A DNA stretch of 64,000 nucleotides from Branchiostoma belcheri (taxonomy: Eukaryota > Chordata > Leptocardii > Amphioxiformes > Branchiostomatidae): the NCBI RefSeq assembly GCF_001625305.1, contig NW_017804465.1, forward strand, positions 50,280-114,279. The letters run 5' to 3'. The position numbers and the translations under genes are program-made. Below the pieces are notes generated by a model. It made no database searches. It saw only the letters and a program-made list of their open reading frames with translations, and was not told the DNA's origin. This document shows positions 18,596 through 31,274 of this stretch, piece after piece (position 1 is the first letter of the stretch; every line of letters starts with the position of its first letter).

Positions 18596-19075
18596 ATGAG
18601 TAGATGTCTTATACTCCACTATAAATTACTGATCACTTTTACATCCGTGCAGCCGGGTAGCTCAATGTGCCATTTGGCACATGCTGATCGTGACCTGCTG
18701 GCATCAATCCTGCTGCAACAAGACTGCGATGGTGTGGTCACGTCCTCAGAAGGTCATAACGTCACAGTTCCCTATGCAAGAACCAAACGACTGCAGCAGT
18801 CATTCCTGTATTGCGCCATCAGACTTTACAACAACTCACCTTCAATATAAACTGAACCTGACTTGACTGGATTCAATCAGTATGGACATTGTGTATACAA
18901 TATATTTTTAATTACTTTGTATATGTCTTTGTATATACAATGTACCTCATTTAGATGTTCATGTATTGTCTCTCAATTTTTTATGTGACAAATGGTACCC
19001 AATTCAGGGGGTAGTAGTTACATGTATGCTCCCCCTGCTGATGTACATTTGAAATAGTGCAATAAAGAAATAATA
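18596..19075 (+). mobile_element. Degenerate LINE 3' end (last part of ORF2 plus 3' UTR)
   Basis: A reading frame to 18850 ends with YARTKRLQQSFLYCAIRLYNNSPS, which resembles the C-terminal tail seen after the reverse transcriptase in Jockey/CR1-type LINEs. An AT-rich 3' region follows, with AATAAA at about 19061. No reverse-transcriptase catalytic motif is present, so it is a truncated relic. Confidence 0.45.
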
Positions 19076-19114
19076 AGCTTGCCAGCCAAGGATGGGACTA
19101 ACTAGTCCACACCA

Positions 19115-19469
19115 GTTCATTTCCTTGGTTCTCAGACATTTTACATTGAAACTAGAAGCTTTTATGGTAACATATTATGCAAAGCAAATGCATAATGTTT
19201 ACCCTCACATTTTCTAGCCTGACAAACTACTGCTCTGTTTATTCTTACTCAAACACATTCATGTACTAGTGCATGGTGACCAGCTCTTTGCCACTTGCTA
19301 CATAATCCAACACAACAAGGTGTCTGCTGCATCACCAGTTACCATGGAGACAGACATCTGGGATCAGACTTTCCATCAGGCTCTATTTTCATGATGATAT
19401 TCCATTATTAAAATCTAGCATTATTATTTTTCTTTAAATCTGAGAATTTCAAATTAAATTTGTGTGGCG
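19115..19469. mobile_element. MITE family A long form carrying an H core
   Basis: The left arm reads CCACACCAGTTCATTTCCTT and the right arm ends TTAAATTTGTGTGGCG. The interior from CTAG at 19152 to about 19400 is a reverse copy of repeat H, with the hairpin word TGCAAAGCAAATGCATAATG and TGCCACTTGCTACATAATCC. Confidence 0.6.
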
Positions 19470-19884
19470 TAGACAGCAATTACCTGCATGCCTTGGCGTG
19501 AAACTGGCTGACTCACAGATGAAGCAAGCTCACATACCCGGTAGTGCCTGCCTGAAATGTGTCACTTGGCTCCTGTCCCACATTCCCAGGAGACCAGGGT
19601 ACACAGATGTGCAGCATGTCAGCAGTTGGCAGAACAACACGAAGGGCAATTAAACTGTCATTGTGTATCATGGATACAACAAGAAAGTTGAGTTACATTT
19701 GCTCTGTGCCAAGGAACAGTGATGCATGTAAAGCAGCATATATCACACAAGAACGCTTGACAGTATTATATGAAGCATAAACATTAGGTTTTAAACTTAC
19801 TTTTCAGTTCCCAAAAGTTAGTTATAGTGGGTGCTAGAGGTAGCTTAAAAGCATATTTAAGCATAAGTCTAAAAACCCACCACG

Positions 19885-20060
19885 CCTTTTGAAAAAGAGT
19901 AGGGGCATGCCCCGGTGTGCAATGGTCCAAATCTTACTGCCTGGAAGTTGGTGATTCACTACAAATCACCTGGACGGAGGCCTGGCAAATCTCTGTCTTT
20001 TATTAGCCACACGGTGATTAACATCACCCCTATGTATGCGCGAGCCGTAGCGAAGCTGCA
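19885..20060 (+). mobile_element. SINE 3' segment
   Basis: AAGAGTAGGGGCATGCCC ... GGTTGGTGATTCAC..ACAAAT..GAC ... AGGCCTGGCAAA matches 40580-40760. Confidence 0.6.
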
Positions 20061-21309
20061 TCGCACAAGCATAGCTAATAGAAAAGGCATGGTGTCATGC
20101 TACATCTCTGATGAGGATGATTAACAACAAGTTAGAGAAGTAAAAATGTTTTTTTGCCATCACAACAGGACATACACTGTATCACCTTTTTACAAGACTT
20201 GTGATGGGTTCTTTAGCCTTCTCCATGCTACCTAACCCCATAACCATTATAGAATTGATAGCCTAATGTCTACTTCAGCTTGCTAAATGTTAACATGCTT
20301 GAGGTGTATCCTTAAGCACTGAGATTCCTTGCAGTACCATCCATGCACTTGAAGAGATTATTGAGTATTCTTTTCACAATGCCTCCCCTCATTGCAGATT
20401 CATGAGCATAAAAATGAGCCCCGGTGTTGTCAAAGTTGACCAAATGGCACTCTAAGCTTTGAAGTTTTCCACAGTAGATGGAAGACGCAATCAGCGGTTT
20501 ATAGTGGAGGAAGATTCCTTCTCTTCTTGTCTCCTCTCCTCCTCCTTGGCAAGTTTCCAAGCTGAAGATGAAAGACTCTGTATCTGGCAGTCAGTCAAAG
20601 TGGGGTCCTTGTATCCACACTGATCAGTAAAGATATCAAATGTCTAAACTTTTGTGAAAGCCTATCAAAGTCGTTTTAGCCTATAAAACTTTTAAAACTC
20701 TAGCTCATTCATTATAAAAGTTAAGGCTATGAATATTGCTTGCTCAACATCTTCTTTTGGTCCTCCTGAAGAGTAAGATGTTTCAGGTAACATCAACTGT
20801 CGTTCATCAGTAATGGAGAATGATGAAAGATAGCAGATGCTATTTGAAACATCTGAGTCTTCAGAGAATTGATCCTGGTGGATGACATACTGGAAAGCAC
20901 TTGACGTTCAAGGTAGCAAAAGTTGGTGGTCCGACAAAGATGGACATGTTCGTGGAACTAGTATACATTTGTGATGGCAGCAGGTGCAGCAAAAAGAAGT
21001 CTTGACTATATCAGTGTCTGTAGGCCAAGACTGTAGTCATGTCTTAGCTATGGGGCAGGCTCAACTCTGAAACCCTGGATACTAACAACCTTACCAGCCA
21101 TCTCCAGACATGATGTATCTAAACCTCAAGATGTAATTTCAGCTGTGACCTGTGGACAAGGCAAACATATGTTGGATGGAGAAGTCCTTAAGTCATTGTT
21201 TCTTCTTAAAAACGATTGACCGTGCTCTTTTTTCTGCTCTTAGGTTATGACTACGTCCATCAAGATCATTGTCATAGATTCTAAAGATATCAACTGGCAT
21301 ATACTATAA
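20061..21309. other. Non-coding, no recognised element
   Basis: Open frame 20312-20560 on the reverse strand has no domain. No tandem or inverted structure stands out. Confidence 0.5.
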
Positions 21310-21770
21310 GTATTACGATTCAACAGACATACACTATACTTTCAGTACCAAGGACAGAGCTCTTTCCATTCAACAGACATACACCATACGTACCATACTT
21401 TCAGCACCAAGGACAGAGCTCTTTCCATTCAACAGATATATACTATGATTTCAGTTCTAAGGACAGAGCTCTTTCCATTCAACAGACATACATTATACTT
21501 TCAGTACCAAGGACAGAGCTCTTTCCATTCAACAGACATACACGATACTTTCAGTACCAAGGACAGAGCACTTTCCATTTAACAGACACACGATACTTTC
21601 AGTACCAGACTTCTTTCCATTCTACAGCTATACACTATATACTTTTCACAGCACCTTAAACAGAGTTAGTTTCTTTCAGCAGGAGTACACTATACTCATT
21701 TTAGCACTTTGGACAGAGCTAGTTTCTTTCAGCAGGCATGCACTATACTTTTAGTGTACAGCACAAGTTC
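21310..21770. repeat. Minisatellite, about 55-bp unit, 7-8 degenerate copies
   Basis: The unit contains GGACAGAGCTCTTTCCATTC, AACAGACATACAC and ATACTTTCAGTACCAA. It is well conserved from 21340 to 21590, then decays towards 21770 (AGTTTCTTTCAGCAGG). Confidence 0.85.
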
Positions 21771-23034
21771 CTTTGAACTCTTCCTGTCTTAAGCTGGCTA
21801 TTGGCCAAAGCAATTTCCAGTCATGGAGCTCTGAATCATTTGATCCTCAGTACACAGAAGTTATTGTACTGTCGGGTGAGGTGCCTGTCAAAGTTGATCC
21901 CTGTGCAACATGCACTGAAAGTCAAATCTGGCATATCTTTGCATGGAGAATTTATTGGTACAAGATGTCCTCAAAGATTCCCCTTTGTAAAGACCTGGTA
22001 AAGTAAATCCCAACTATCAAATTAATCATTTGGAGTCTTTAAGGTTGATGTATCTTTCCTCATGTTAACATATTCCTGCTACGTTTTGTCAAATCCATCT
22101 AGCAGGAATGATACATATTGAATGAAATGAAAAGAAAGCTTGAAAGGTTTGACAACTGTCTCAGTAAAAACTAAAAAAAGGGACAACTTACAGTAAAAAC
22201 TGAAAGGGGACAACAGGTTCATTTTTCCTCAACCTTTGCGTAGGAGTTGGAGAACACTACAGTAACTGTACTGTGAAATATTGGTAGGATTGACTTCAAA
22301 GGAAACATCAGGCAGCATGTTGGAGAATCAGCAGCTTGGATGGAACATACTTTCATATCTGTGAAGATTTCAGAACACAGCCATCACTCACAATGATATT
22401 GCAGGAGAAAAATGTTTATGGATGTGTTTCTGCGTAGTTGAAGTCAAGATTTCTTGCTCGAAAAGGGAGACTGAATCATCGCCTTTCTTTTAACAGCCGA
22501 CTACTATATGAGGGTGATTTTATCTTCCTCTAAGAACGTTATTGCTTGAACACCATATCAGCAAGTCTTGGGTGAAATCTTCGACTTCATCAAATGTTGT
22601 TATGCAGGGAGATCCTGAGGAAGAGATATCATAAAAGAAAAGTTAAAAGTGACGGAGGGGCTTAGTTGTAAGTGCTGCCTGGGGCCTGATGCTGAGCCTT
22701 TGTTTGTAAAGAAGAGCCTTGAGAGGTCTATATTGTAAGTAGTGCAAAAGTTTGCAGTGGGTAGCAACGGACGGTCAAAAGTTCAAGTCCTGGCTAAGGT
22801 CATTCACACCACTTGACACTACTAGAAAGAGTTGCAGTCATTTAGACTGTTAAGCTGTGGTTTCTTGCTTTACCTTCAAGGGATATGTTATCTGGCTTAT
22901 CTGTGTGTCTGTCTATCTTTGTGTTTGCGTGTGTGTGTGTGTGTTTGTGTTTGTGTGTGTGCACATTTCTAACTTATGTGAAAGGGTGAAATCTGTCATC
23001 TCTTTATACATGTATCTACTTCCTTGACTCTGTA
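21771..23034. other. Non-coding with a (TG)n microsatellite
   Basis: (TG)n-like tract at 22928-22964. A tRNA-like GGTCAAAAGTTCAAGTCCTG near 22776 may be a SINE head. Nothing else recognised. Confidence 0.5.
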
Positions 23035-23262
23035 AGGAGCATCCTCTTGGATGGGACATTAAGCCGGAAGTCCCGTGTTTTAGGAGAGCCACACCTTGAG
23101 CATGTTAAAGACCCACTACTTATCGAAAAGAGTAGAGATCCTTCCTTTGTGTGAGTGGATCAAACCTTACAGTCCAATCTTACACAACTGTACAAACCTG
23201 GTGTGCTACACCTTAAGATGGTCTACCATGCCAGTTATGCAAAACAAACAAACCTTCTTATG
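23035..23262 (+). mobile_element. SINE 3' part
   Basis: CATCCTCTTGGATGGGACAT, GAGAGCCACACCTTGAGCAT, AAGAGTAGAGATCC, then CAAACCTTACAGTC and a final CAAAACAAACAAAC tail. Confidence 0.65.
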
Positions 23263-24029
23263 CCGAGGTCACATTTTAAAACCAGGGCCCAGCCAGGCTG
23301 TTTGGATTAATAAAAAATCAACAATTTATATCAATAATATACAGTGTACGCAGATAGTTCCCATGATTAATTTTTCAACTTTTTTGTGCCTTGTTGTCTT
23401 ATATATTATACTTTTTGTTCAATAAGACTGCCTGGCCGGGCTCCGGTTTGTAAATGTTACCTCAGCATTACACAGTCTCTTGTCAACCTGATGATATAAG
23501 CTAAATTAACTTTTCAGTTCCCTGTGCAACCTATACTGCACCCTAGTGGCAGACAAGCCACAAAGAACAACTGTATTGGAAGAACACTATAAACTTTTGA
23601 CGAGTATAAGATTTATAATATTCTTTCCTAAGTCGGAGAACAGGGTGAAATATCTCCTTGCCCAGGGGAGTTAAAAGGTACTTCAAGCTCGTGATTTATC
23701 TTCAGACATGCAGAACCTTCTTTCATTTCCAGTGCTGAATCATTCCCAACAGCCACTTTTAGGGCTTACTATCTACACTGGGATAAAGGAAGAGCCTTGC
23801 ATGAAAAATAGAAGACGAAGGAATTTTCATTTCACAGACAGTTGGAAAAAAATTTAATTAAAACCTGTCGACTCTGCGAGGTGTGTTTTATCCACAGTGA
23901 GTCCAGAGTCTGACGGTATCAAAGTAGACGTAGGTTTTATCAGTTGCTGCAGGCAAAATCTGCAATATTGCACAACAACAGCAGCAAACAGCTATCAATT
24001 TCCGCAGGTATGCTCCTCCTTGGATGACT

Positions 24030-24665
24030 GGCTGTGGGAGTTGTGCAGTGACTCCTGTAATTTGTCACTGTTAAAAAGAGAGCTGCAGTCTCTTTGAAAA
24101 GGTTTCAGTACAAACTGTTGAATACGATCACATGACAAGTTGGAGTACAAAGCTTTCTCATAATGGAATTTGAAATGTAAGACAACTACAATGTACTGAA
24201 CAATGTTTCCCTGTCTAACTGTTTACTCCCACAAAGATCACTAACTCCTGTAGTAGTGTAGTAATGCCAGTAATCCATTACCTGTACTATCCAAAAGTGA
24301 GAAAACCCTTTGAAAATGTTTGAGTACAAGCTGTTGAATATGATCATGACAAGATGGACTGTAAAGCTTTCTCATACTTGAAATAAAAGACAACTACATA
24401 TTTCTCTGTCTAACTGTTTACTCCCACACAGAAAGATTACTCCTCATGTTCCTTTAATAACTAACTCCTGTAGTATTGCAGTAACTCCAGTAATTTGTCA
24501 CTGTTAAAAAGCGAACAAACCCTTTGAAAAGGCCTCAGTATACACTGTTGTATATGATTGCATGACTGCAAAGCTTTCTGATATTGGACTTGAAAGACAA
24601 GTACAATATTTCTCCATCTAACTGCTTACTCCCACACACTAAGATTACTCCACAGGTTCATATGA
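24030..24665. repeat. Tandem array, about 214-bp unit, three copies
   Basis: CCTTTGAAAA(G/T)G recurs at about 24093, 24308 and 24521. In each unit it is followed by an ACTGTTG, an AAAGCTTTCTCAT-type word and CTAACTGTTTACTCCCACA. Confidence 0.75.
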
Positions 24666-24964
24666 TTCCTGGCTTGTAGCTGAACGCCAATTTTTTAGTT
24701 TGCCCACTTTTGAATTACATGTTCTTGATTGCAATTTGTGGGAGACAGTGAATATACAGTCAAAACTTCCCAAGATCACTCAGGGGACTAATAAAATCTG
24801 GTCTATGTGGACAGGTGGTCACTGTAGACAATGTTCTTAATGCTTGTGTGAACGAGAAAAAATTATCTAAAGGACCACCAAAATGTGGTCACATTGGCCA
24901 GGTAGGTTTTATGAATATGTGGTTACTTGTACATTGTACGTACACTCAGGTTTTACTGTATTCA

Positions 24965-25277
24965 GAATGAATGCAGAAGGAAAACATTAACTGTTTTTGA
25001 TCTGTTTCTTTGTTTTTTCTTCTTGCTCAATGACGTAGACCAGACATCTTTCACCATGGTAACTAGTGCTGTAGCAGACACCCTCTGGTTTTGGATTATT
25101 TTATGTAGCAAGTGGTAGGGCAGAGTTTTAGGGGCTGGTAACCATGTACTAGTACACAAAATGTTTTTGAGTAAGAATAAACAGAACAGTAGATTAGGCT
25201 AGACCATTTGTTGCAACAGTTACCTTCTAGTTTAACTTTAAAACATTGAAGAACCAAGGAAATAACTTGGCATGGCC
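24965..25277 (+). repeat. Repeat H copy joined to a family A right arm
   Basis: GGTAACTAGTGCTGTAGCAG and TTATGTAGCAAGTGG are H landmarks. H ends TTCTAG at about 25242, directly followed by TTTAACTTTAAAACATTGAA and the A arm AACCAAGGAAATAACTTGG..ATGGCC. The left A arm was not found. Confidence 0.6.
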
Positions 25278-25889
25278 TAAGGAACCCCAATAGAAAAGGA
25301 GAGACTTAAGAAGGCGTCATGGTAGACTGTAGAGTGCTTGACCTGGTTTTACTACTTTTATTCCTTCCTCCGAGACTTCACCGTGGAAATCCATGATAAA
25401 GCCACTGTGCTTCCAGATCAAAAGGGGCAGTAAAGACGAATAAAGCAGGCGGCCAATTGTCTGCGGATGCCCGGTGATATTTGCCATGAAATACTGTTTG
25501 AGAACTGGATGTGTGTGTGTGGAGGATATCCTGGTCTCTTGGCCTGATGAGGACAAGGTCCAGCAGTCATCGACCTGTTCCTGGAAACTGAGAGTTTGGA
25601 ATCTGGCTTTTGTTGATTGCTAACCCAACTTGCATACCTCCCAATGCCTAGTGGATACCCTGGCCTGGTCATATATACAATGTATGTATATACAAAGGCT
25701 TTGAAAAAATGGATCCAATCTCTACAGGTTGGGTGGGCTACAATACCCCAGAAGCAAAATGATACTACCCACTTGATACTATTTTAGAGCAGGACTCCTT
25801 GTCATCATGATGGTGGCATCCTCACTGGATAGCTGTCTGCCATTGCATATGTGAGGGCCAGGTGTGTTGACAATAACAACTAAAAAGAT
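25278..25889. other. Non-coding; non-repetitive block at about 25425-25500
   Basis: The block around GGCGGCCAATTGTCTGCGG and CCCGGTGATATTTGCCATGA is unique and relatively GC-rich, a candidate regulatory element. The rest shows nothing recognisable. Confidence 0.4.
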
Positions 25890-26165
25890 GACATTTGCAA
25901 AGCAAATGCATAATGTCTACCTTTACATGGTCTAGACTACCAAACTACATTGTAATGCTCTGATTATTCTCAAACATTGATATAGATGGTGACCAGCTCC
26001 TCCATCTCTGTCCTGCCACTTGCTACATAATGTACATATAATGTGATCCAATACCGCAGGGTGTCTCTCCAGTTACCATAGTCAGCTTTTCCTGACATTG
26101 TTGATTTGGAGAAGAGGAAGGAGACTAAAAACAGAGCAAAAACAATATTTTCCTGCAAAGGTTAA
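25890..26165 (-). repeat. Repeat family H, near-complete copy, reverse
   Basis: It starts ACATTTGCAAAGCAAATGCA (7-bp stem hairpin), continues with GATGGTGACCAGCTCC and GCCACTTGCTACATAATGT, and ends with a TTTTTGCTCTG-type 5' region (reverse) at about 26165. Confidence 0.65.
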
Positions 26166-26799
26166 CATTCACTGTCTTTCTTATTCATGCACAGCATTGG
26201 AAAAATGCATTCAGTTAATAGATAACTAATCTATAAATGAGTTAGAAGAGTAGGGGCAGATTTTCTATGTTGCAAATTACTATTTTTCATCTTTATCTAC
26301 AAAGTCTCCTTTCTCTTATGAAAACATGACCAGTTGCTGCCACATACATGTACATGTACCTGTAAAGCTTTAATAGCATGTTATGCCAAAGGGCAGTTAC
26401 TGGCATGCTATGCAATACAGATACAGATCACACACCCTATAAGAACAGCTTGAGAACCAATAAGATACAGATCTTTCCAGATTTAGAAGCTACAATTGAT
26501 AGCAAGGCTTAATAATTTTCCTTTGTCAGGGACTTCTCAAAGCTTTAGTGGCTTCAATGAAAAATCCAGGCTAAAGAAGTCGCTCCCACCAAAAAGGTTA
26601 GGGATCAGAGAACAAGCCTAACTGTTTGTCATCCAGGAAAGAGGATTTGTAGAAAATGACCAGATGTTCTATCTTATAACCCACTAGAGCTGGTCAGTCT
26701 TAGGATTGCCACCTTGGGACACAATACAAATCTGGACATGCTTACTACTGATATCCACTCTCCTAGTGAAGTAATTTTTCTCCTCAGTAACAAGTATGG

Positions 26800-27330
26800 T
26801 AGCATTTGGAGGGATTTTTTAAAGCTGCTTATTTTCATTGATTTCTATCAGTTCTGTTTTTATTTTGGAGCATTTTTTGTCAATAATTGGCATGGTAGGA
26901 ATGAGGCAGATTCTTGTAAGCTGGTTCTTTTCATTGATGTTTACCAGTTCTGTTACATAATTGCACTGTTGTCTATAGTCCAACTATCAGAGTTTGAAAT
27001 AACTGAAAAGCCTTCAGGGGGTTTAGTAGCTTGCACTTGCTCAAGAATGCAGCTTACTATTTTTATAAGATGGATAAGGCATCTGATTCAGAGGTTTCTT
27101 CTGTAATTGGCACTGGGTATTGGGATGGATATTTTAAAGCTGGTGCTTTCCAATGATTTCCATCTGTTGATACCATAGTTTTCGAGGGAGACTGCATCGT
27201 ATGGTTGTCAAGGAGTTTGGGATCATGGAAAAGCCTTCAGCAAGTTTGACTTCCATTTTCTCAGGGTTGCCGCTAAAGATTTTTTATAAGATATCATAAG
27301 ATGGATCTTGTAGTGAGAGTCCTTTCCATC
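26800..27330. repeat. Tandem array, about 220-bp unit, two to three copies
   Basis: Three landmark pairs recur about 217-225 bases apart: TTTTCATTGATGTTTACCAG / TTTCCAATGATTTCCATCTG; AATTGGCATGG / AATTGGCACTGG; GAAAAGCCTTCAGG / GAAAAGCCTTCAGC. Confidence 0.6.
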
Positions 27331-30300
27331 AGCAAACTATCGTGATGTTTATGATAGTAACTTTTTCCTAAGGTTATGGATTATCGTCTTTCTGTGATAC
27401 CTAGGGATGAATACATCATACATGTTTTGAGCTTATCAGAGTATCACTCTAATCGCCTGTACCAATTTTTGCCTTGTTAAATCAGTCTTCCTGCTGAACT
27501 CTACATCTTTTTCATGCCCTAGAGCCACAAAACGACCAGTCTCTGATCCTCTTCAGAACTTGTGGGCTAAGGCCTGATCTTCCTTTCAAAAGGGTTTTAC
27601 TGAACATTTATGATAAAGATTGGAGATATCACGGTGGAGACGGGTTGTCTGAGCTCAAGCCACTTGCCAGAACTTTCTGGCTTCAGGAGACTTTGGAAGG
27701 CCACAGTACGCTTCGATCTTTGTCATTGGTAATCCTGCTTCAGGACTCCTGGGTTCTAATCCCAGCTGAGCTGTATGTTGATGCTCTAAAGCCTGATTCC
27801 AGGAGAGACACCTTCTATTCTGGGAAGGGATTGTAATACAGTATACTATACATCAGAAGTCTTCAGAGAGGGCTCTAGGTTTGGGGATAGAACCACTTTG
27901 CAGTGTGGGTATCAGGGTCAGACAATTCACTGGTAATTTACTGGTTCTTGGATTCAAAATGAATTATGCTGAACTGAACTAATTGAACTGAATGATGTTA
28001 AACTGGCTGCCTCCTTCTTGAGTTGACATCAGCAGCAGAGAGACCAGACAGAAGCATCTAGTGGCTATAGCAAAACCTACACAAACCTATGTCTAGAATG
28101 TCTATGACAACCAAGGATGTGAGATGGTTTGGCCTAAGGGTCAAGGTATTACCCAAAGGAAATGCCAGTAGGACAAAGTCAGACACTTTCTCGCTACATC
28201 CAAATGAAACTTTGATGAAATATAACTCCTTCTGCAAGAGGCCAAGAATACTTCGTAACTTTCAGTACAATCGGTATCTCCTGACGCTAGGCATAAAGGT
28301 GTTTCAAAAGAGTACTCTCTTCTTCAGGGTCTACTGAGAAATTATCAGACTCAAACTTCACTAAATTGCTTTACCCGCAGGATTGGAACCCAGGACCTGC
28401 GGCTCAGCTGCCTACAGTACGTGGATCAGGTGTAATAAATGGGGTCCTGGGTCTGACTTGTGTGGGAGATGTGATTTCCACACTCCAAGTCCATTCATTT
28501 CTCGGTGGGATGCAGAGGTGAGATTAGTTGTGCTTGGCACTGCTGCACCGTTGATCAAAAGAAGGGAAAGAAACTCCCTTTCAGAACTATCTGAAGATTG
28601 GATACAGGTAGTAACCTAGTATGAAGACCAATCAATTTAACTTACTTCTTGCTCCTGACTTCTGCTGCAGTCTAACTTATATATTGAATGGATGGAATGT
28701 TTAATTACTTGGATAGAGATAAATATAGTAGCAAACAAAGAGAGACTGTCACAGTATGTCTCTCTAAATGTACTTTAACACAGTTAAGCCTAGGACGCCA
28801 AACTAACTCAAAGCCATTAGTGAAGGACTAGCCTTGTGTCTTGGCTATCAACAGTACACAGCAGGATATTCTTTTAAGAAATGACATGTCAGATTATGAA
28901 CTATGAGGGCTTGACCATCAATTTCTTAGTAATACATAACTGGCCTCCCTTAGTGTAAGTTTAAATAATCTCTTAACCTATCCCCGCTTGGTGTGTAAGG
29001 TGATTTTCTGTTTGGACAGGGGTTCTAAACCTGCTCAAAGTGACCTTCAGAACATGACCTTTAGGGCGCAGAAAGGTTAATTACCACCTAATCCTCTCCC
29101 TGCTTCCACAGATTACCCCTCCCCTTCAGATGAAGATTCTTCCAGCACCGTCAAAGCTTCCGCCTCTTAAGAAGTTAGAGCTTACGGAATTAAGAACGAG
29201 GACACATCAAAGGTCTCCTTCCTTCACAGTTGATTGACTGGAGCCGCCTCAACTCAGCGGTGAGGTAGAATCTTGTGATTTGCTGAGGCATGGCAGAGTC
29301 GGAGGATCTCTGGCCTCCTACAGGTATCCATTTCACCTTTGATGCTGCTCAGCGAAGGCTTAAGGGCTTAGAAGGCCACGTGTGCAGAGTTCACATCAAG
29401 CACGTCAAAAAGTTGTTGAACTTGGTGCTGTGGACCAAAACAGCACAGCAATGCAATCTGCTTACTGACTTACAAAATCTTAGGAAGTTAAAGGAACTTG
29501 CACTTGCATTGAAGAAGTCTCCTGGCCTGTTGCATCATTTGCCTGTTATATAACAAAGGGCCTTTATATTGATCATAATTGATGCAAAAAAGTACAGCGA
29601 GTTTTATAAGGTCAACTACAAAACAGAACTGGGAAATACAAAATAAATATTAGAGTTCTACTCTTACTATCTGTCTTTATCTTCTTTAACAAGACATTTT
29701 TGACTGGTTCACTATACACTGAAACTAGTTGTTACTGCTAACAATTAGGTCCAAAACAAAAAGTAATGTGACATGCATTGTAACGCTTACATAGAGTGAG
29801 ATATTCGGTTCCAAATCAAAACAGATTACTCACGGGTTATCTACATTTAATTTTTCAATCTTTGAACCCCAAATCCTCTTTACTTTTGGTAATTATCCCT
29901 TCACTGTAAGTCTAGGTGAAGTGAATTTGGATGAAAACTGCAGGTTCCATCCCTGAGCCTGAGATCCAGTATTAACCATTACTGATGGAGGTCAGAAGGA
30001 TAAGAAGTTGGAGTTGGCCTGATCTGTGACGAAAAAGTAGCTTAACTTGCAGCTCAGGATTACAGAATTGGACAGGACATATTAAGTATATCTGTCATTA
30101 GATATTCAGGCCTCATGTACTGAGATCATGAGCGAAGATGTCTCAGTGTGTCTCAGTTCTGCTTCGGGGCACTAAAATGATTTTCTACATTTCCAAAGGT
30201 CCCAGTAGACCTTTCACAAGTCATCTATGTCGAGTCGGGTTAAGCTAAAATCTGTGGCACCGCTCTCCCTCGAGAATCACACTTCAAACTCACAGTGGTG

Positions 30301-30539
30301 GTTGCTGACAGGAAAATTAAACTACCAAACACGGTATACAATTTGTCATGATCATCATTCATCCTTTTTTTCCAACTGTTGCTCTTAAGAAATGAACCTA
30401 TTTGAAGGAAGTCTACACCATTCACAGACAAATCAAACTCTACTACTCTGAATACCAGTAAATTATGAAGATTACCTCCGGACGTTTCAAGTGACATCCA
30501 TCACAAAAAATTTAGCAAGAGAACAACCTCGAATCCATG
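27331..30539. other. Non-coding, mostly single-copy
   Basis: No coding exon. A short block at about 29040-29110 (GGTTAATTACCACCTAATCC) and one at 30110-30240 (CTCATGTACTGAGATCATGA) look unique and could be regulatory. An ATG at 29290 opens MAESEDLWPPT with a donor-like CAG/GTATCC, but I have no downstream partner exon. Confidence 0.4.
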
Positions 30540-30640
30540 TACATTAAAGTGCCACCACACTTGTGGAATAGAGTAGGGGTCCTTCCCGGTGTGAGTGGTT
30601 AAAAGCTCACAGTCATGAGTTAGCACCAAATGGCAGCCCG
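30540..30640 (+). mobile_element. SINE 3' fragment
   Basis: CATTAAAGTGCCACCACACT, AATAGAGTAGGGGTCC and GGTGTGAGTGG are in family order. Confidence 0.5.
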
Positions 30641-31037
30641 CGGCTCCAGACCCTTCCAATTCAGCCCCACCGTTTGTAAGCTCCTCACAATTCAGCCTTT
30701 GGCTGTAAGGAGACAGTAGCCGGCCCACCCAGTACTGAAATGCTGCCCCCCGGGAGGGTTTGTGTCTGAAGGCAATATCTGAAATCTGTTTGCTCCAGTG
30801 TCTCAAAGGGATTTACTTTGTATAATGAGCAGATGTATTAATGGTAAGTTTAACGTTCTCAGCAACGACATCTAGCAGCAGTCTGTAGTGATGAATATCT
30901 AGTATAAAAGTTTCCTGTCAGATACTTCATGCTGTCTTTGCTTTTTTTCATCACAAAGTCAAGTTTTACTGTCAAACTTTGTACAGTACTTCTTCCCTTA
31001 ATTATGATAACAAAGCCCGTATTATGTGATTATATCA

Positions 31038-31274
31038 GCATGTTAGCAGGGCATACTGCATACTGTGCAGAATCAGTATTCCTCAATGTTTTTGTGTGAT
31101 GTTTGGTCAACATCAGAACTTTTACCTGTTGTAGACAATATCTTTTCTGACACAACATTTGAAAACTTTAGACAGATTGCCATCCTTAAATACACAAATA
31201 TGACATTAAATGAGACGTTTTATGCACAATACGTTCTAACTTTTGTGCAGGCGCCGTACTTTGTACTGTTATAC
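31038..31274 (+). mobile_element. MITE family B, copy 5
   Basis: AGCATGTTAGCAGGGCATAC start; TTTTCTGACACAACATTTGA core; TTTTGTGCAGGCGCCGTAC end. Confidence 0.7.

Noticed and set aside
18596-18850. Intact reverse-transcriptase gene
   Set aside because: Only a tail-like C-terminal segment is visible; no catalytic motif and no upstream frame.
29290-29553. Possible first coding exon (MAESEDLWPPT then a donor-like CAG/GTATCC)
   Set aside because: No downstream exon in a matching phase and no recognisable protein; kept only as a remark.
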